From positions 1 to 8,153 of the forward strand of contig UQPP01000057.1 of assembly GCA_900543025.1 (NCBI GenBank): a stretch of DNA of 8,153 bases, read 5' to 3'. Shown here one piece after another: positions 1 through 5,840 of the stretch. The position numbers and the translations under genes are program-made. The stretch is from an uncultured Collinsella sp. (lineage in GTDB: Bacteria; Actinomycetota; Coriobacteriia; Coriobacteriales; Coriobacteriaceae). The notes beneath the pieces were generated by a model. That model was not told where the DNA came from. It saw only the letters and a program-made list of their open reading frames with translations, and searched no databases. Position 1 is the stretch's first letter. Every line of letters starts with the position of its first letter.

Positions 1-2
1 AA

Positions 3-1307
3 ATTCCCGATGGCATCGACTACATCACGGCCGTACCACGCATGCAGCATTACATGGAGGTGTCGGCGAAAATCTACGGTATCTATCTGGAATACGTCAG
101 CCCCCAGGACGTGCACGTCTACTCCATCGATGAGTGCTTTATCGACGTGACACCCTATCTGGACCTCTATCACACCGATGCGGAAGGCTTCGCCTGCATG
201 TTGCGCGATGAGGTCCTCGCGCGTACCGGCATCACGGCGACGGTCGGCATCGGCCCCAACCTATTCCAGGCCAAGGTAGCGCTCGATATCACCGCCAAGC
301 ACGTACCCAGTCGCATCGGCAAACTCGACGACGAGACCTTTCGCAAGGAGATCTGGCCCCATCGCCCCATCACCGACATCTGGGGCATCGGCCCCGGCGT
401 GGCGGCCCGTCTCGAGAAATACGGCGTCTACGATCTGATGGGCGTCGCGGCGCTCGACGAAAACCTGCTTTACGACGAGCTCGGCGTCAATGCCGAATAT
501 CTCATCGACCACGCCTTTGGGCGCGAACCGACAACCATCGCCGATATCCAAGCCTATCGCCCGCAAGCAACTTCGACCACCACAGGACAGGTGCTCTCGA
601 AGGGCTATGCCTACGAGCAAGCCTACACCGTCTTGCGCGAGATGGTCGACAACGCCGTGTTGGACTTAGTCGATAAGCACGTGGTCTGCGACAGCATCTC
701 GCTCTTTGTGGGTTATGCGAGCGAGCGCGCCGACATACGCCGCCTCGACGCCAGCGGTACAGCGCAGTATGTGGACGGATGCGGGCACCTGCGCTCGAGC
801 ACATCGAGCATCGAACCCACCGCAACCGCCGGCCCCGAGCTCGCGCCCCGTGCGCCCAAGCCCGTCCAGCGCGATGACGAACGGCGTCGCCTGGTGCGCG
901 AAGCGCAGGCAATCGATGGCATCTTTGTGGGAGAGCATGGCGGCAAACCGCGCGGTGGCTATGCCGCACTCTTTGCGCACTCTAACGCCTCGCGAAAGCT
1001 GCCCGAGCGTACCAATTCGTTTAAGAAGATCATGGGCTATTTCGATGAGCTCTGGGCGCAGACTGTCGATCCCAAACGACCGGTCAAGCGCATCAACCTG
1101 GGATTTGGCAACCTCATGCCCGAGGAATTTGCCACCATCGATCTGTTCAGCGATATCGAGGCCGATGAGCGCGAGCGCGACCTGGCGCGCGCCGTCCTGG
1201 CCGTGAAAGGCAAGTACGGCAAGAACGCGCTCGTCAAGGGATTAAGCTTTACCGCCGGCGCCACCGCGCGCGAACGCAACGATCAGGTAGGAGGACATCG
1301 TGCCTAA
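3..1307 (+). CDS. Y-family DNA polymerase (UmuC/UvrX type), 5' end missing
   Basis: This is a translesion DNA polymerase that copies past damaged bases. The reading frame is open to the left edge, so the N-terminus (including the first catalytic Asp of the palm) is outside the window. Counting from the ATG at base 42, which is internal, the catalytic SIDE motif is at residues 28-31 within VHVYSIDECFIDV. A helix-hairpin-helix region follows (PITDIWGIGPGVAARL, about 109-124), then the little-finger domain. The C-terminal segment KYGKNALVKG...GATARERNDQVGGHRA is typical of Gram-positive UvrX-like polymerases. A sequence resembling a degenerate beta-clamp-binding motif (TIDLF) is at 365-369. An unusual insert of about 89 residues, rich in Pro, Ala and Arg, splits the little finger at about 228-316. 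The gene overlaps the next one by 8 bp, so the two are probably translationally coupled. SOS control is expected for the family, but the promoter is not visible. Confidence 0.93.
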   Translation: MPDGIDYITAVPRMQHYMEVSAKIYGIYLEYVSPQDVHVYSIDECFIDVTPYLDLYHTDAEGFACMLRDEVLARTGITATVGIGPNLFQAKVALDITAKHVPSRIGKLDDETFRKEIWPHRPITDIWGIGPGVAARLEKYGVYDLMGVAALDENLLYDELGVNAEYLIDHAFGREPTTIADIQAYRPQATSTTTGQVLSKGYAYEQAYTVLREMVDNAVLDLVDKHVVCDSISLFVGYASERADIRRLDASGTAQYVDGCGHLRSSTSSIEPTATAGPELAPRAPKPVQRDDERRRLVREAQAIDGIFVGEHGGKPRGGYAALFAHSNASRKLPERTNSFKKIMGYFDELWAQTVDPKRPVKRINLGFGNLMPEEFATIDLFSDIEADERERDLARAVLAVKGKYGKNALVKGLSFTAGATARERNDQVGGHRA

Positions 1308-1725
1308 GTCCCAACAACAGCCGATGCGGCCACCGACACCTTTTGAACGCCTAGCGGACCCCGAGGGAAGACGTCGTTCCGCCGACCCAAAGCTCACCGC
1401 CAACGGCACCGTCCGTGCCGGCCGTGCCGCGCAGTTTATGCCCTTTGCCGCCCTCACGGGATACTACGAGCTCGTGCGTAAACAAGAGATCACCGCCGAG
1501 CCAAAATGCGAACTCACAGAAGAAAAAACCCTCGAGCTTTCGCAAAAGCTCGAGGGCCTCAAACGCGGCGACTTGGTTCGTGTCACCTATTACGATACAT
1601 ACGGCTATCGCAGCCGCACCGGCATCCTCGACGAGGCGCTCCCCGCCTTCAAGCTCCTCAAGCTCCGAGACATCGCCATCGACTTCGACGACATCCAAGA
1701 CATCGAACTGCGCGGACGAGCCTAG
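1300..1725 (+). CDS. YolD-like family protein
   Basis: This 141-residue protein resembles YolD-like proteins, which are usually encoded beside UvrX/UmuC-type polymerases in Gram-positive bacteria and are thought to play the part of UmuD or a polymerase regulator. The family core is visible as GRAAQFMPFAALTGYYELVRKQE at about residues 41-63. It is followed by a beta-strand-rich C-terminus (GDLVRVTYYDTYGYRSRTGILDE, then FDDIQDIEL). The start is a GTG at 1300, chosen because a perfect AGGAGG lies at 1289-1294 with a 5-nt spacer. The gene starts inside the polymerase gene and shares its operon. Its coding sequence contains a strong hairpin that reads as a terminator on the opposite strand (bases 1523-1556). 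The role as polymerase partner is inferred from family and neighbourhood. Confidence 0.85.
   Translation: MPKSQQQPMRPPTPFERLADPEGRRRSADPKLTANGTVRAGRAAQFMPFAALTGYYELVRKQEITAEPKCELTEEKTLELSQKLEGLKRGDLVRVTYYDTYGYRSRTGILDEALPAFKLLKLRDIAIDFDDIQDIELRGRA
1523..1556 (-). terminator. Antisense intrinsic terminator inside the yolD-like gene
   Basis: A perfect 12-bp inverted repeat (CCCTCGAGCTTT at 1529-1540, AAAGCTCGAGGG at 1545-1556, loop CGCA) is preceded on the plus strand by six A's at 1523-1528. Read on the minus strand, this is a GC-rich stem followed by TTTTTTCTTC, the classic form of a Rho-independent terminator. On the plus strand no T-run follows, so it should not stop the operon it sits in. 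The minus-strand metal-binding gene ends at 1752 with no terminator of its own nearby, so this is its likely transcript end, about 200 nt inside the convergent gene. Confidence 0.72.
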
Positions 1726-1751
1726 CCAAGGAAGCGCATCCAGAGCGACGC

Positions 1752-2135
1752 TTACAGCGTCATGACGTAGTAGCCCGCGTCTTTCACGGCCGTCTCGAGG
1801 ACATCACGATCCACCGGCTGCTTAGAGCGCACGCGTGCCGTGTGGTCCGCATACGTCACCGTTGCCCACACGCCATCCAGTGCATTCAGGGCATTGGCCA
1901 CGTTTTGAGCGCAGCCGTCACAGCTCATGCCGCCGATGAGCAGCTCATCGCTATAGGGATAGTGTGACGCATCGGTATCCACCACAACAACCTTTTTGGC
2001 CTTCTTGCCGCTCGCACCATCGCTGCAACAACTCTTCCCGTGTGTCGAAGCGGCAATGCGACGCAGTCCAAAAAACATGCCGACGGCAATGACGGCCAGC
2101 ACGATGAGATTCGCAGGGCTGAGCAAGTCACTCAT
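1752..2135 (-). CDS. Membrane-anchored heavy-metal-associated (HMA) domain protein
   Basis: This 127-residue protein has three parts. The first is an N-terminal membrane helix (about residues 8-24, NLIVLAVIAVGMFFGL). Next comes a basic linker with a Cys pair (KSCCSDG, 34-40). Last is a C-terminal HMA fold (about 64-127) with the metal-binding motif GGMSCDGC, Cys72 and Cys75. HMA domains bind Cu(I) or similar soft metals, so a membrane-tethered CopZ-like metal chaperone is the best guess. The N-terminal helix followed by a Cys-containing tail also resembles FeoB-associated Cys-rich membrane proteins, so iron transport is an alternative. The ATG at 2135 is chosen over a TTG five codons upstream because AAAGGGG at 2141-2147 is correctly spaced for the ATG and lies inside the longer reading. 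It is convergent with the YolD-like gene (26-bp gap) and divergent from the DUF3793 gene. Confidence 0.85.
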   Translation of the reverse strand: MSDLLSPANLIVLAVIAVGMFFGLRRIAASTHGKSCCSDGASGKKAKKVVVVDTDASHYPYSDELLIGGMSCDGCAQNVANALNALDGVWATVTYADHTARVRSKQPVDRDVLETAVKDAGYYVMTL

Positions 2136-2163
2136 GCGTTCCCCTTTCAAGTAGCCCTATCTA

Positions 2164-2182
2164 GATACCCCCATGGGGTGTC
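2164..2182. promoter_or_regulatory. Possible CsoR-type copper operator
   Basis: GATACCCC (2164-2171) and GGGGTGTC (2175-2182) form an inverted repeat matching at 7 of 8 positions around a 3-nt spacer. It lies 28 bp upstream of the HMA gene start. CsoR-family operators typically have C-tract/G-tract half-sites of the ATACCCC...GGGGTAT kind, which this resembles. Assignment to CsoR is inferred from the pattern and from the metal-binding product; no csoR gene is in the window. Confidence 0.45.
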
Positions 2183-2185
2183 CCC

Positions 2186-2217
2186 ATCTTAACCCAAAAT
2201 CATGTCTGTTCGGTCAA
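2186..2217 (-). promoter_or_regulatory. Weak candidate promoter for the HMA gene
   Basis: On the minus strand, TTGACC (2212-2217) could be a -35 element and TAAGAT (2186-2191) a -10 element, but the 20-bp spacer is longer than usual. The CsoR-like inverted repeat would sit just downstream of this -10, over the transcription start, where a repressor could act. Confidence 0.3.
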
Positions 2218-2243
2218 TTAGTTTCCCTCTTCAAACTTTTTTG

Positions 2244-2271
2244 TTGACCATGGCTTACTTTCGTGTATAAG
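2244..2271 (+). promoter_or_regulatory. Sigma-70-type promoter of the DUF3793-flavodoxin operon
   Basis: A -35 TTGACC (2244-2249) and a -10 TATAAG (2266-2271) are separated by 16 bp, preceded by a T-tract at 2237-2242. Transcription should start near 2278, giving a leader of about 33 nt before the GTG start at 2311. Confidence 0.6.
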
Positions 2272-2286
2272 TTTTCCTAGGCTAAC
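2271..2286. promoter_or_regulatory. Palindromic operator candidate at the operon start
   Basis: GTTTTCCTAGGCTAAC is an imperfect palindrome: a CCTAGG core with GTT/AAC arms, 6 of 8 base pairs symmetric. It overlaps the last base of the -10 element and the expected transcription start, a usual place for a repressor site. The regulator is unknown. Confidence 0.35.
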
Positions 2287-2310
2287 AACTGAGGACCCGA
2301 AAGGGGCATC

Positions 2311-3015
2311 GTGACTCGAACCATTGACATCCCAACATACCAAACGGCTGTCGTGCGCAACTGCTCCCCTACGCTCGCAGGTATCAAGCCGGCTTCGCTC
2401 TTTACCTATCCCGGCGTTTACGCCAACCAAAACGGAAAACCCAGCGCCGCCCATATCGAAGAGCGACGCTCTCGCCTGCTCGCCGTCATAGCCCAATGCA
2501 ACTGCGAGCTCCAGCCACTCGGGATCCATATGAGCGTTTTGGTCTGGCGCCCCTGCGGAGCGCTCATCTATGTGTACCGCCCTGCAGACCTCATGCGATA
2601 CCTCTCCGACCCCCGCGCCACGACGGCGCTTGCCGCCGAAGGTTACGATGTCCACAACCTGCCCGCGTCCCTGGTGCATCTCGCCGCGCGCATCACGCTG
2701 GCAAGCAGCAATGCCGCAGAGAGTGCCTATGACGGCAGCGTCTGCGCGCTCGCGCGAAATAGGCACTGCGATACGGGGTGCATGTGCGAGTTCCCCCACG
2801 AAATTGGCTATTTTTTGGGCTATCCCTACGAAGATGTCCATCAGTTTATCGTCCAGCACGGCGAAAACTATAAGGTCTTTGGCGCATGGAAGGTATACAC
2901 AAACGTTGAGCAGGCGCTCACGACCTTCGATTCCTATCGCGCATGCACGCAATACCTTACCTACATCTATCAACAGGGCTGCACTCTGGGACAACTTGTC
3001 CAGGCAACCCGATAG
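2311..3015 (+). CDS. DUF3793 family protein
   Basis: This 234-residue cytoplasmic protein has no signal peptide or membrane segment. It carries hallmarks I associate with the DUF3793 family: a Cys-containing stretch followed by FPHEIGYFLGYPYEDVHQFI (161-180), then YKVFGAWKVY (187-196), and a C-terminal AxxxFxxYxxC segment. Cysteines cluster at 153, 157 and 159 (CDTGCMC), a possible metal or redox site. The biochemical function of the family is unknown. Members are found beside flavodoxin genes in gut anaerobes, as here (46 bp apart, same strand). The GTG start at 2311 is supported by AAAGGGG at 2300-2306 with a 4-nt spacer and by the promoter just upstream. A role in redox or iron-limitation physiology together with the flavodoxin is inference. 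Confidence 0.82.
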   Translation: MTRTIDIPTYQTAVVRNCSPTLAGIKPASLFTYPGVYANQNGKPSAAHIEERRSRLLAVIAQCNCELQPLGIHMSVLVWRPCGALIYVYRPADLMRYLSDPRATTALAAEGYDVHNLPASLVHLAARITLASSNAAESAYDGSVCALARNRHCDTGCMCEFPHEIGYFLGYPYEDVHQFIVQHGENYKVFGAWKVYTNVEQALTTFDSYRACTQYLTYIYQQGCTLGQLVQATR

Positions 3016-3061
3016 AGCATACAAAACGCGGCCGCACGCCGCACAACCGAAAGGAAGACAT

Positions 3062-3481
3062 ATGAGCAAGATCGCAGTCGTCTACTGGAGCGGTACAGGC
3101 AACACCGAAGCCATGGCAAACTTCGTTGCCGAGGGCGCAACCGGTGCCGGCGCCGAGGCAGAGGTCATCTCCTGCGCCGACTTCTCTGCCGACAAGGTCG
3201 CCGAATATGATGCCTTCGCCTTCGGCTGCCCCGCCATGGGTTCCGAGGAGCTTGAATACGATGAGTTCCAGCCCATGTGGGATGAGGTCAAGGAGACCCT
3301 CGGCGACAAGAAGGTCGTCCTCTTTGGCTCTTATTCGTGGGCCGAGGGCGAATGGATGGACAACTGGAAGGCGGACGCCGACGAGGCGGGCGTCAACGTC
3401 GTGGACTCCACCATCTGCTACGACGCGCCCGACGACGAGGGCGAGACCGCTTGCAAGGCCCTCGGAGCCGAGCTCGTGTAA
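3062..3481 (+). CDS. Short-chain flavodoxin
   Basis: This 139-residue FMN-binding electron carrier acts in the cytoplasm and commonly replaces ferredoxin when iron is short. The phosphate-binding loop SGTGNT is at residues 10-15 within VVYWSGTGNTEAMANFV, matching the flavodoxin signature. The flavin-stacking loops are GCPAMGSEELE (55-65, Met59) and GSYSWAEGEWMDNW (89-102, Trp93). They are placed like Met56 and Trp90 of the clostridial flavodoxin, and the length (about 138-140) matches that short-chain type. The ATG at 3062 has AAAGGA at 3050-3055 with a 6-nt spacer. The gene is second in the operon after the DUF3793 gene and is followed by a strong terminator. Its redox partner is not encoded in the window. 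Confidence 0.94.
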   Translation: MSKIAVVYWSGTGNTEAMANFVAEGATGAGAEAEVISCADFSADKVAEYDAFAFGCPAMGSEELEYDEFQPMWDEVKETLGDKKVVLFGSYSWAEGEWMDNWKADADEAGVNVVDSTICYDAPDDEGETACKALGAELV

Positions 3482-3531
3482 CGAACCCAGGGCCTCCAAG
3501 AGAGCCTGCATCAAAGCGCATCCCCATCCCT

Positions 3532-3575
3532 ACAAAAGAGCGGGGCTGGATTCAAGTCCAGCCCCGCTCTTTTGT
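3532..3575. terminator. Strong bidirectional intrinsic terminator
   Basis: A perfect 19-bp inverted repeat (arms 3532-3550 and 3557-3575, loop TTCAAG) has a GC-rich core GAGCGGGGCTGGA flanked by AAAA on the left and TTTT on the right. It therefore works on both strands, ending the flavodoxin operon on the plus strand and the ABC-transporter operon on the minus strand (stop codon at 3597). Confidence 0.93.
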
Positions 3576-3596
3576 AACGGCAGTTACATCAACCGG

Positions 3597-4349
3597 CTAC
3601 GAGATATTGCCCAAGAACGCCTTGGTGCGCTCGCTCTTGGGGTGGTCGAAGACCTCACTCGGCGTACCCTCTTCTACAATGACGCCGCCGTCCATAAAGA
3701 CGACGCGGTCGGCGACATCGCGGGCAAAGCCCATCTCGTGCGTTACCACGATCATGGTCATACCGTCACGTGCCAGGTCGCGCATGACGCCAAGAACGTC
3801 GCGGACAAGCTCGGGGTCAAGCGCTGACGTAGCCTCGTCAAAGAGCATCACGTGTGGATTCATCGACAGGGCGCGGGCGATCGCCACGCGCTGCTGCTGA
3901 CCGCCCGAGAGCTGGCTCGGCATAAAGTCGATGCGCTCGGCCAGGCCGACCTTGGTCAGCTCCTCGATGGCAATCTTCTCGGCCTCTTCCTTGCTGCGCT
4001 TGAGCACCTTTTGCTGCGCAAGCATGACGTTCTTTTTGACCGACAGGTGCGGGAACAGGTTGAACTGCTGAAACACCATGCCCAGGTGCGTGCGCACTTT
4101 GTTGAGGTCGACACCCTTGGCGCACACGTCCACGCCCTCAACGATGATCGAGCCGCTCGTGGGATGCTCTAGACGATTGATGCAGCGAAGCATCGTCGAC
4201 TTGCCCGAGCCCGAAGGGCCCAGGACCACAACGACCTCACCCTTGTGCACATCTAGATCGATATCGCGCAGGACCACGTTATCGCCAAAGGCCTTCTGGA
4301 GGTTCTTGATACTGACGACGACCTCGTTCGAGTTATTGGTTTCGCTCAT
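3597..4349 (-). CDS. Polar amino-acid ABC transporter ATP-binding protein (GlnQ/HisP type)
   Basis: This 250-residue ATPase powers amino-acid import from the cytoplasmic face of the membrane. Visible motifs are Walker A GPSGSGKST (44-52), the Q-loop FQQFNLFPH (93-101), the ABC signature LSGGQQQR (147-154), Walker B VMLFDE (167-172), the D-loop SALD (175-178) and the H-loop His204 in THE. Length and motif spacing are normal for the family, and nothing is missing. The ATG at 4349 follows a perfect AAGGAGGT (4356-4363, 6-nt spacer) that overlaps the stop codon of the permease gene, so translation is probably coupled. It is last in the three-gene operon. The substrate cannot be fixed from the ATPase. 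Confidence 0.96.
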   Translation of the reverse strand: MSETNNSNEVVVSIKNLQKAFGDNVVLRDIDLDVHKGEVVVVLGPSGSGKSTMLRCINRLEHPTSGSIIVEGVDVCAKGVDLNKVRTHLGMVFQQFNLFPHLSVKKNVMLAQQKVLKRSKEEAEKIAIEELTKVGLAERIDFMPSQLSGGQQQRVAIARALSMNPHVMLFDEATSALDPELVRDVLGVMRDLARDGMTMIVVTHEMGFARDVADRVVFMDGGVIVEEGTPSEVFDHPKSERTKAFLGNIS

Positions 4350-4361
4350 GATAGGACCTCC

Positions 4362-5723
4362 TTACAGACCGGCGATGTGATCGGCAGGCGTCGCGACAAC
4401 CTGTCCGGCGCTCTTGGCGGGACGCTTCTTCTTGGTCTCGGTCGTGCCCAAAAGCCTCGCCTCAAGACCGCTCACCAAGCGAGCGAGCGGCAGGGTGATG
4501 ACCAGATAGAACAGGGCGGCAACCACGTACGGTGTAATGGAGCCCGTCGTGGCCACGATGGTACGGGCGTTCATGACGATCTCGACCACACCCACGGCCG
4601 CAAGCAGCGACGTATCCTTGTAAAGCAAGATAAACTCGCTGGTCAGCGTAGGCAAAACATTGCGGAACGTCTGCGGAATCATAACGTAGAGCAGCGTCTG
4701 GAAGGCATTCATGCCCAGAGAGCGAGCAGCCTCGTTTTGGCCCTTGGGGATCGACTGAATACCGGCGCGGAAGATCTCACACAAATAGGCAGACGAGTTC
4801 ATGGCCATGACTATGACGCCGAGCACGTAGTCATCAACCTTGACGCCGGCCAACGGCAGACCGAAGAACGCGATATAGATCTGCAGGAACGCCGGCGTAC
4901 CGCGAATGATATTCACATAGATGCCGGCAAGGCAACGAAGGATGCGCGACTTGGAAATGCGCATGAGCGATAGGGCGAAACCGAAGGGAATGGCCAGCGG
5001 AAACGCCACAAGCACGATCGAGAGCGACATGAGGAAGCCCTTAAAGACGATCGGCAGGCTTTGGACCAAAATGACCGGGTTCAAGAACAGGCGCAGGAAC
5101 ATATTGGAGTTCCAAGCCTCGACCCACGGCTGCTCCTTAAGATCGGCCAAGAAGTTATCGAAGGCCGTCACGCCCTTGATCTCCACCGACGGAATCTTGG
5201 AGATCTTCTTGGTCGAACCGTCGGCGAGCGTATAGGTGCCGCTAAAGGCCTCATCGCCGCCCTCAACGGGAAACGTCACGCCGTAAACCTCGACACGGAA
5301 AAAGCCGCCGGCAGGCGCCGTCTCGCCAAAGTCGATCTTGAGCGTCTGACCATCAGCCGTGCACGTGGGTTTCATGGGCGTACGATCCATGAGGTCCTCG
5401 CCCGAGAGCATCGTCAATCGCGTGTCATCGGTACCAAACGTCGTGCCGTCGACAAACGTCAAAGAAAGACCGCTCAGCTCCTCGTCGGCATCGGCCTGAA
5501 CTTCCCAGGTAATGCGCGTCTCGGTGCCGCCGACCACATCGCTGCCCGAGCCGGTGTTGGGTCGGGCGGTAATCTTTGCGGTCTCAAGCGCCTGGGCGGT
5601 CGTGGGCGCATATGCCCCCGCGCACACCAGCGCGAGCGCCACGGCCATGACGCAGACTAGCTTTTGGAGCAAGGCGGGCAGTGGAAAACGCTGCTCCACG
5701 GCCCCTTTGTTCAGTCGAGACAA
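4362..5723 (-). CDS. Amino-acid ABC transporter permease with secreted N-terminal domain
   Basis: This 453-residue protein is about twice the usual length (210-230) for a HisM/GlnP-type permease. Residues 22-45 form a signal peptide or membrane anchor ending in a possible cleavage site (AQA, 43-45). Residues 46-185 are polar, Gly/Thr/Asp-rich and look beta-stranded, with one lone Cys121; I do not recognise a family. The permease proper (about 222-425) has five hydrophobic segments and the EAA loop EAARSLGMNAFQTLLYVMIPQ (331-351) that docks the ATPase. A basic tail (KKKRPAK) follows. The start is taken as TTG at 5723 because AGGAG (5729-5733) sits 5 nt upstream. A longer reading from 5831 would begin inside the intercistronic hairpin region and has no signal peptide at its N-terminus. 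The stop overlaps the ATPase ribosome-binding site. The ectodomain may help dock the binding protein or bind substrate, but that is inference. Confidence 0.9.
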   Translation of the reverse strand: MSRLNKGAVEQRFPLPALLQKLVCVMAVALALVCAGAYAPTTAQALETAKITARPNTGSGSDVVGGTETRITWEVQADADEELSGLSLTFVDGTTFGTDDTRLTMLSGEDLMDRTPMKPTCTADGQTLKIDFGETAPAGGFFRVEVYGVTFPVEGGDEAFSGTYTLADGSTKKISKIPSVEIKGVTAFDNFLADLKEQPWVEAWNSNMFLRLFLNPVILVQSLPIVFKGFLMSLSIVLVAFPLAIPFGFALSLMRISKSRILRCLAGIYVNIIRGTPAFLQIYIAFFGLPLAGVKVDDYVLGVIVMAMNSSAYLCEIFRAGIQSIPKGQNEAARSLGMNAFQTLLYVMIPQTFRNVLPTLTSEFILLYKDTSLLAAVGVVEIVMNARTIVATTGSITPYVVAALFYLVITLPLARLVSGLEARLLGTTETKKKRPAKSAGQVVATPADHIAGL

Positions 5724-5733
5724 GGTGGCTCCT
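5724..5733 (-). promoter_or_regulatory. Ribosome-binding site that decides the permease TTG start
   Basis: On the minus strand AGGAG (5729-5733), then CCACC, leads into a TTG at 5723. No ATG or GTG with a ribosome-binding site lies near the signal peptide, so TTG is the best-supported start. A TTG start is usually weak. Confidence 0.65.
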
Positions 5734-5758
5734 ATCGTAGAAGTTGCCGACAAAACGA

Positions 5759-5818
5759 GACGGAAACGCTCTCCGTCAAGAGAAGCGCAAAGGCCCTCTC
5801 CGCAAAACGGAAAGGGCC
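5759..5818 (-). terminator. Two intercistronic hairpins between binding-protein and permease genes
   Basis: Read on the minus strand, the first hairpin (arms 5808-5818 and 5792-5802) has an 11-bp stem with one G-U pair and a TTTTG loop, followed by only TTT. The second (arms 5772-5777 and 5759-5764, GACGGA/TCCGTC) is followed by TCGTTTTG. Both lack a full U-tract, so they are more likely a leaky terminator or RNA-stabilising structure than a complete stop. This would leave more mRNA for the upstream binding protein than for the permease and ATPase. Confidence 0.55.
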
Positions 5819-5840
5819 CGCGCGCAATCAAGTAGTTATT

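Noticed and set aside
1747..1761. GACGCT/AGCGTC hairpin between the yolD-like and HMA genes as a terminator
   Set aside because: The stem is only 6 bp with a 3-nt loop and no T-run on either strand. It overlaps the HMA stop codon and is probably incidental.
2218..3069. A 283-codon open frame on the minus strand opposite the DUF3793 gene
   Set aside because: It lies entirely antisense to a well-supported gene with promoter and ribosome-binding site, shows no recognisable motif, and covers the plus-strand promoter.
5724..5831. Longer permease reading starting at a TTG at 5831
   Set aside because: It would begin within the intercistronic hairpin region directly after the binding-protein stop, has no ribosome-binding site, and would place about 36 residues ahead of the signal peptide region.
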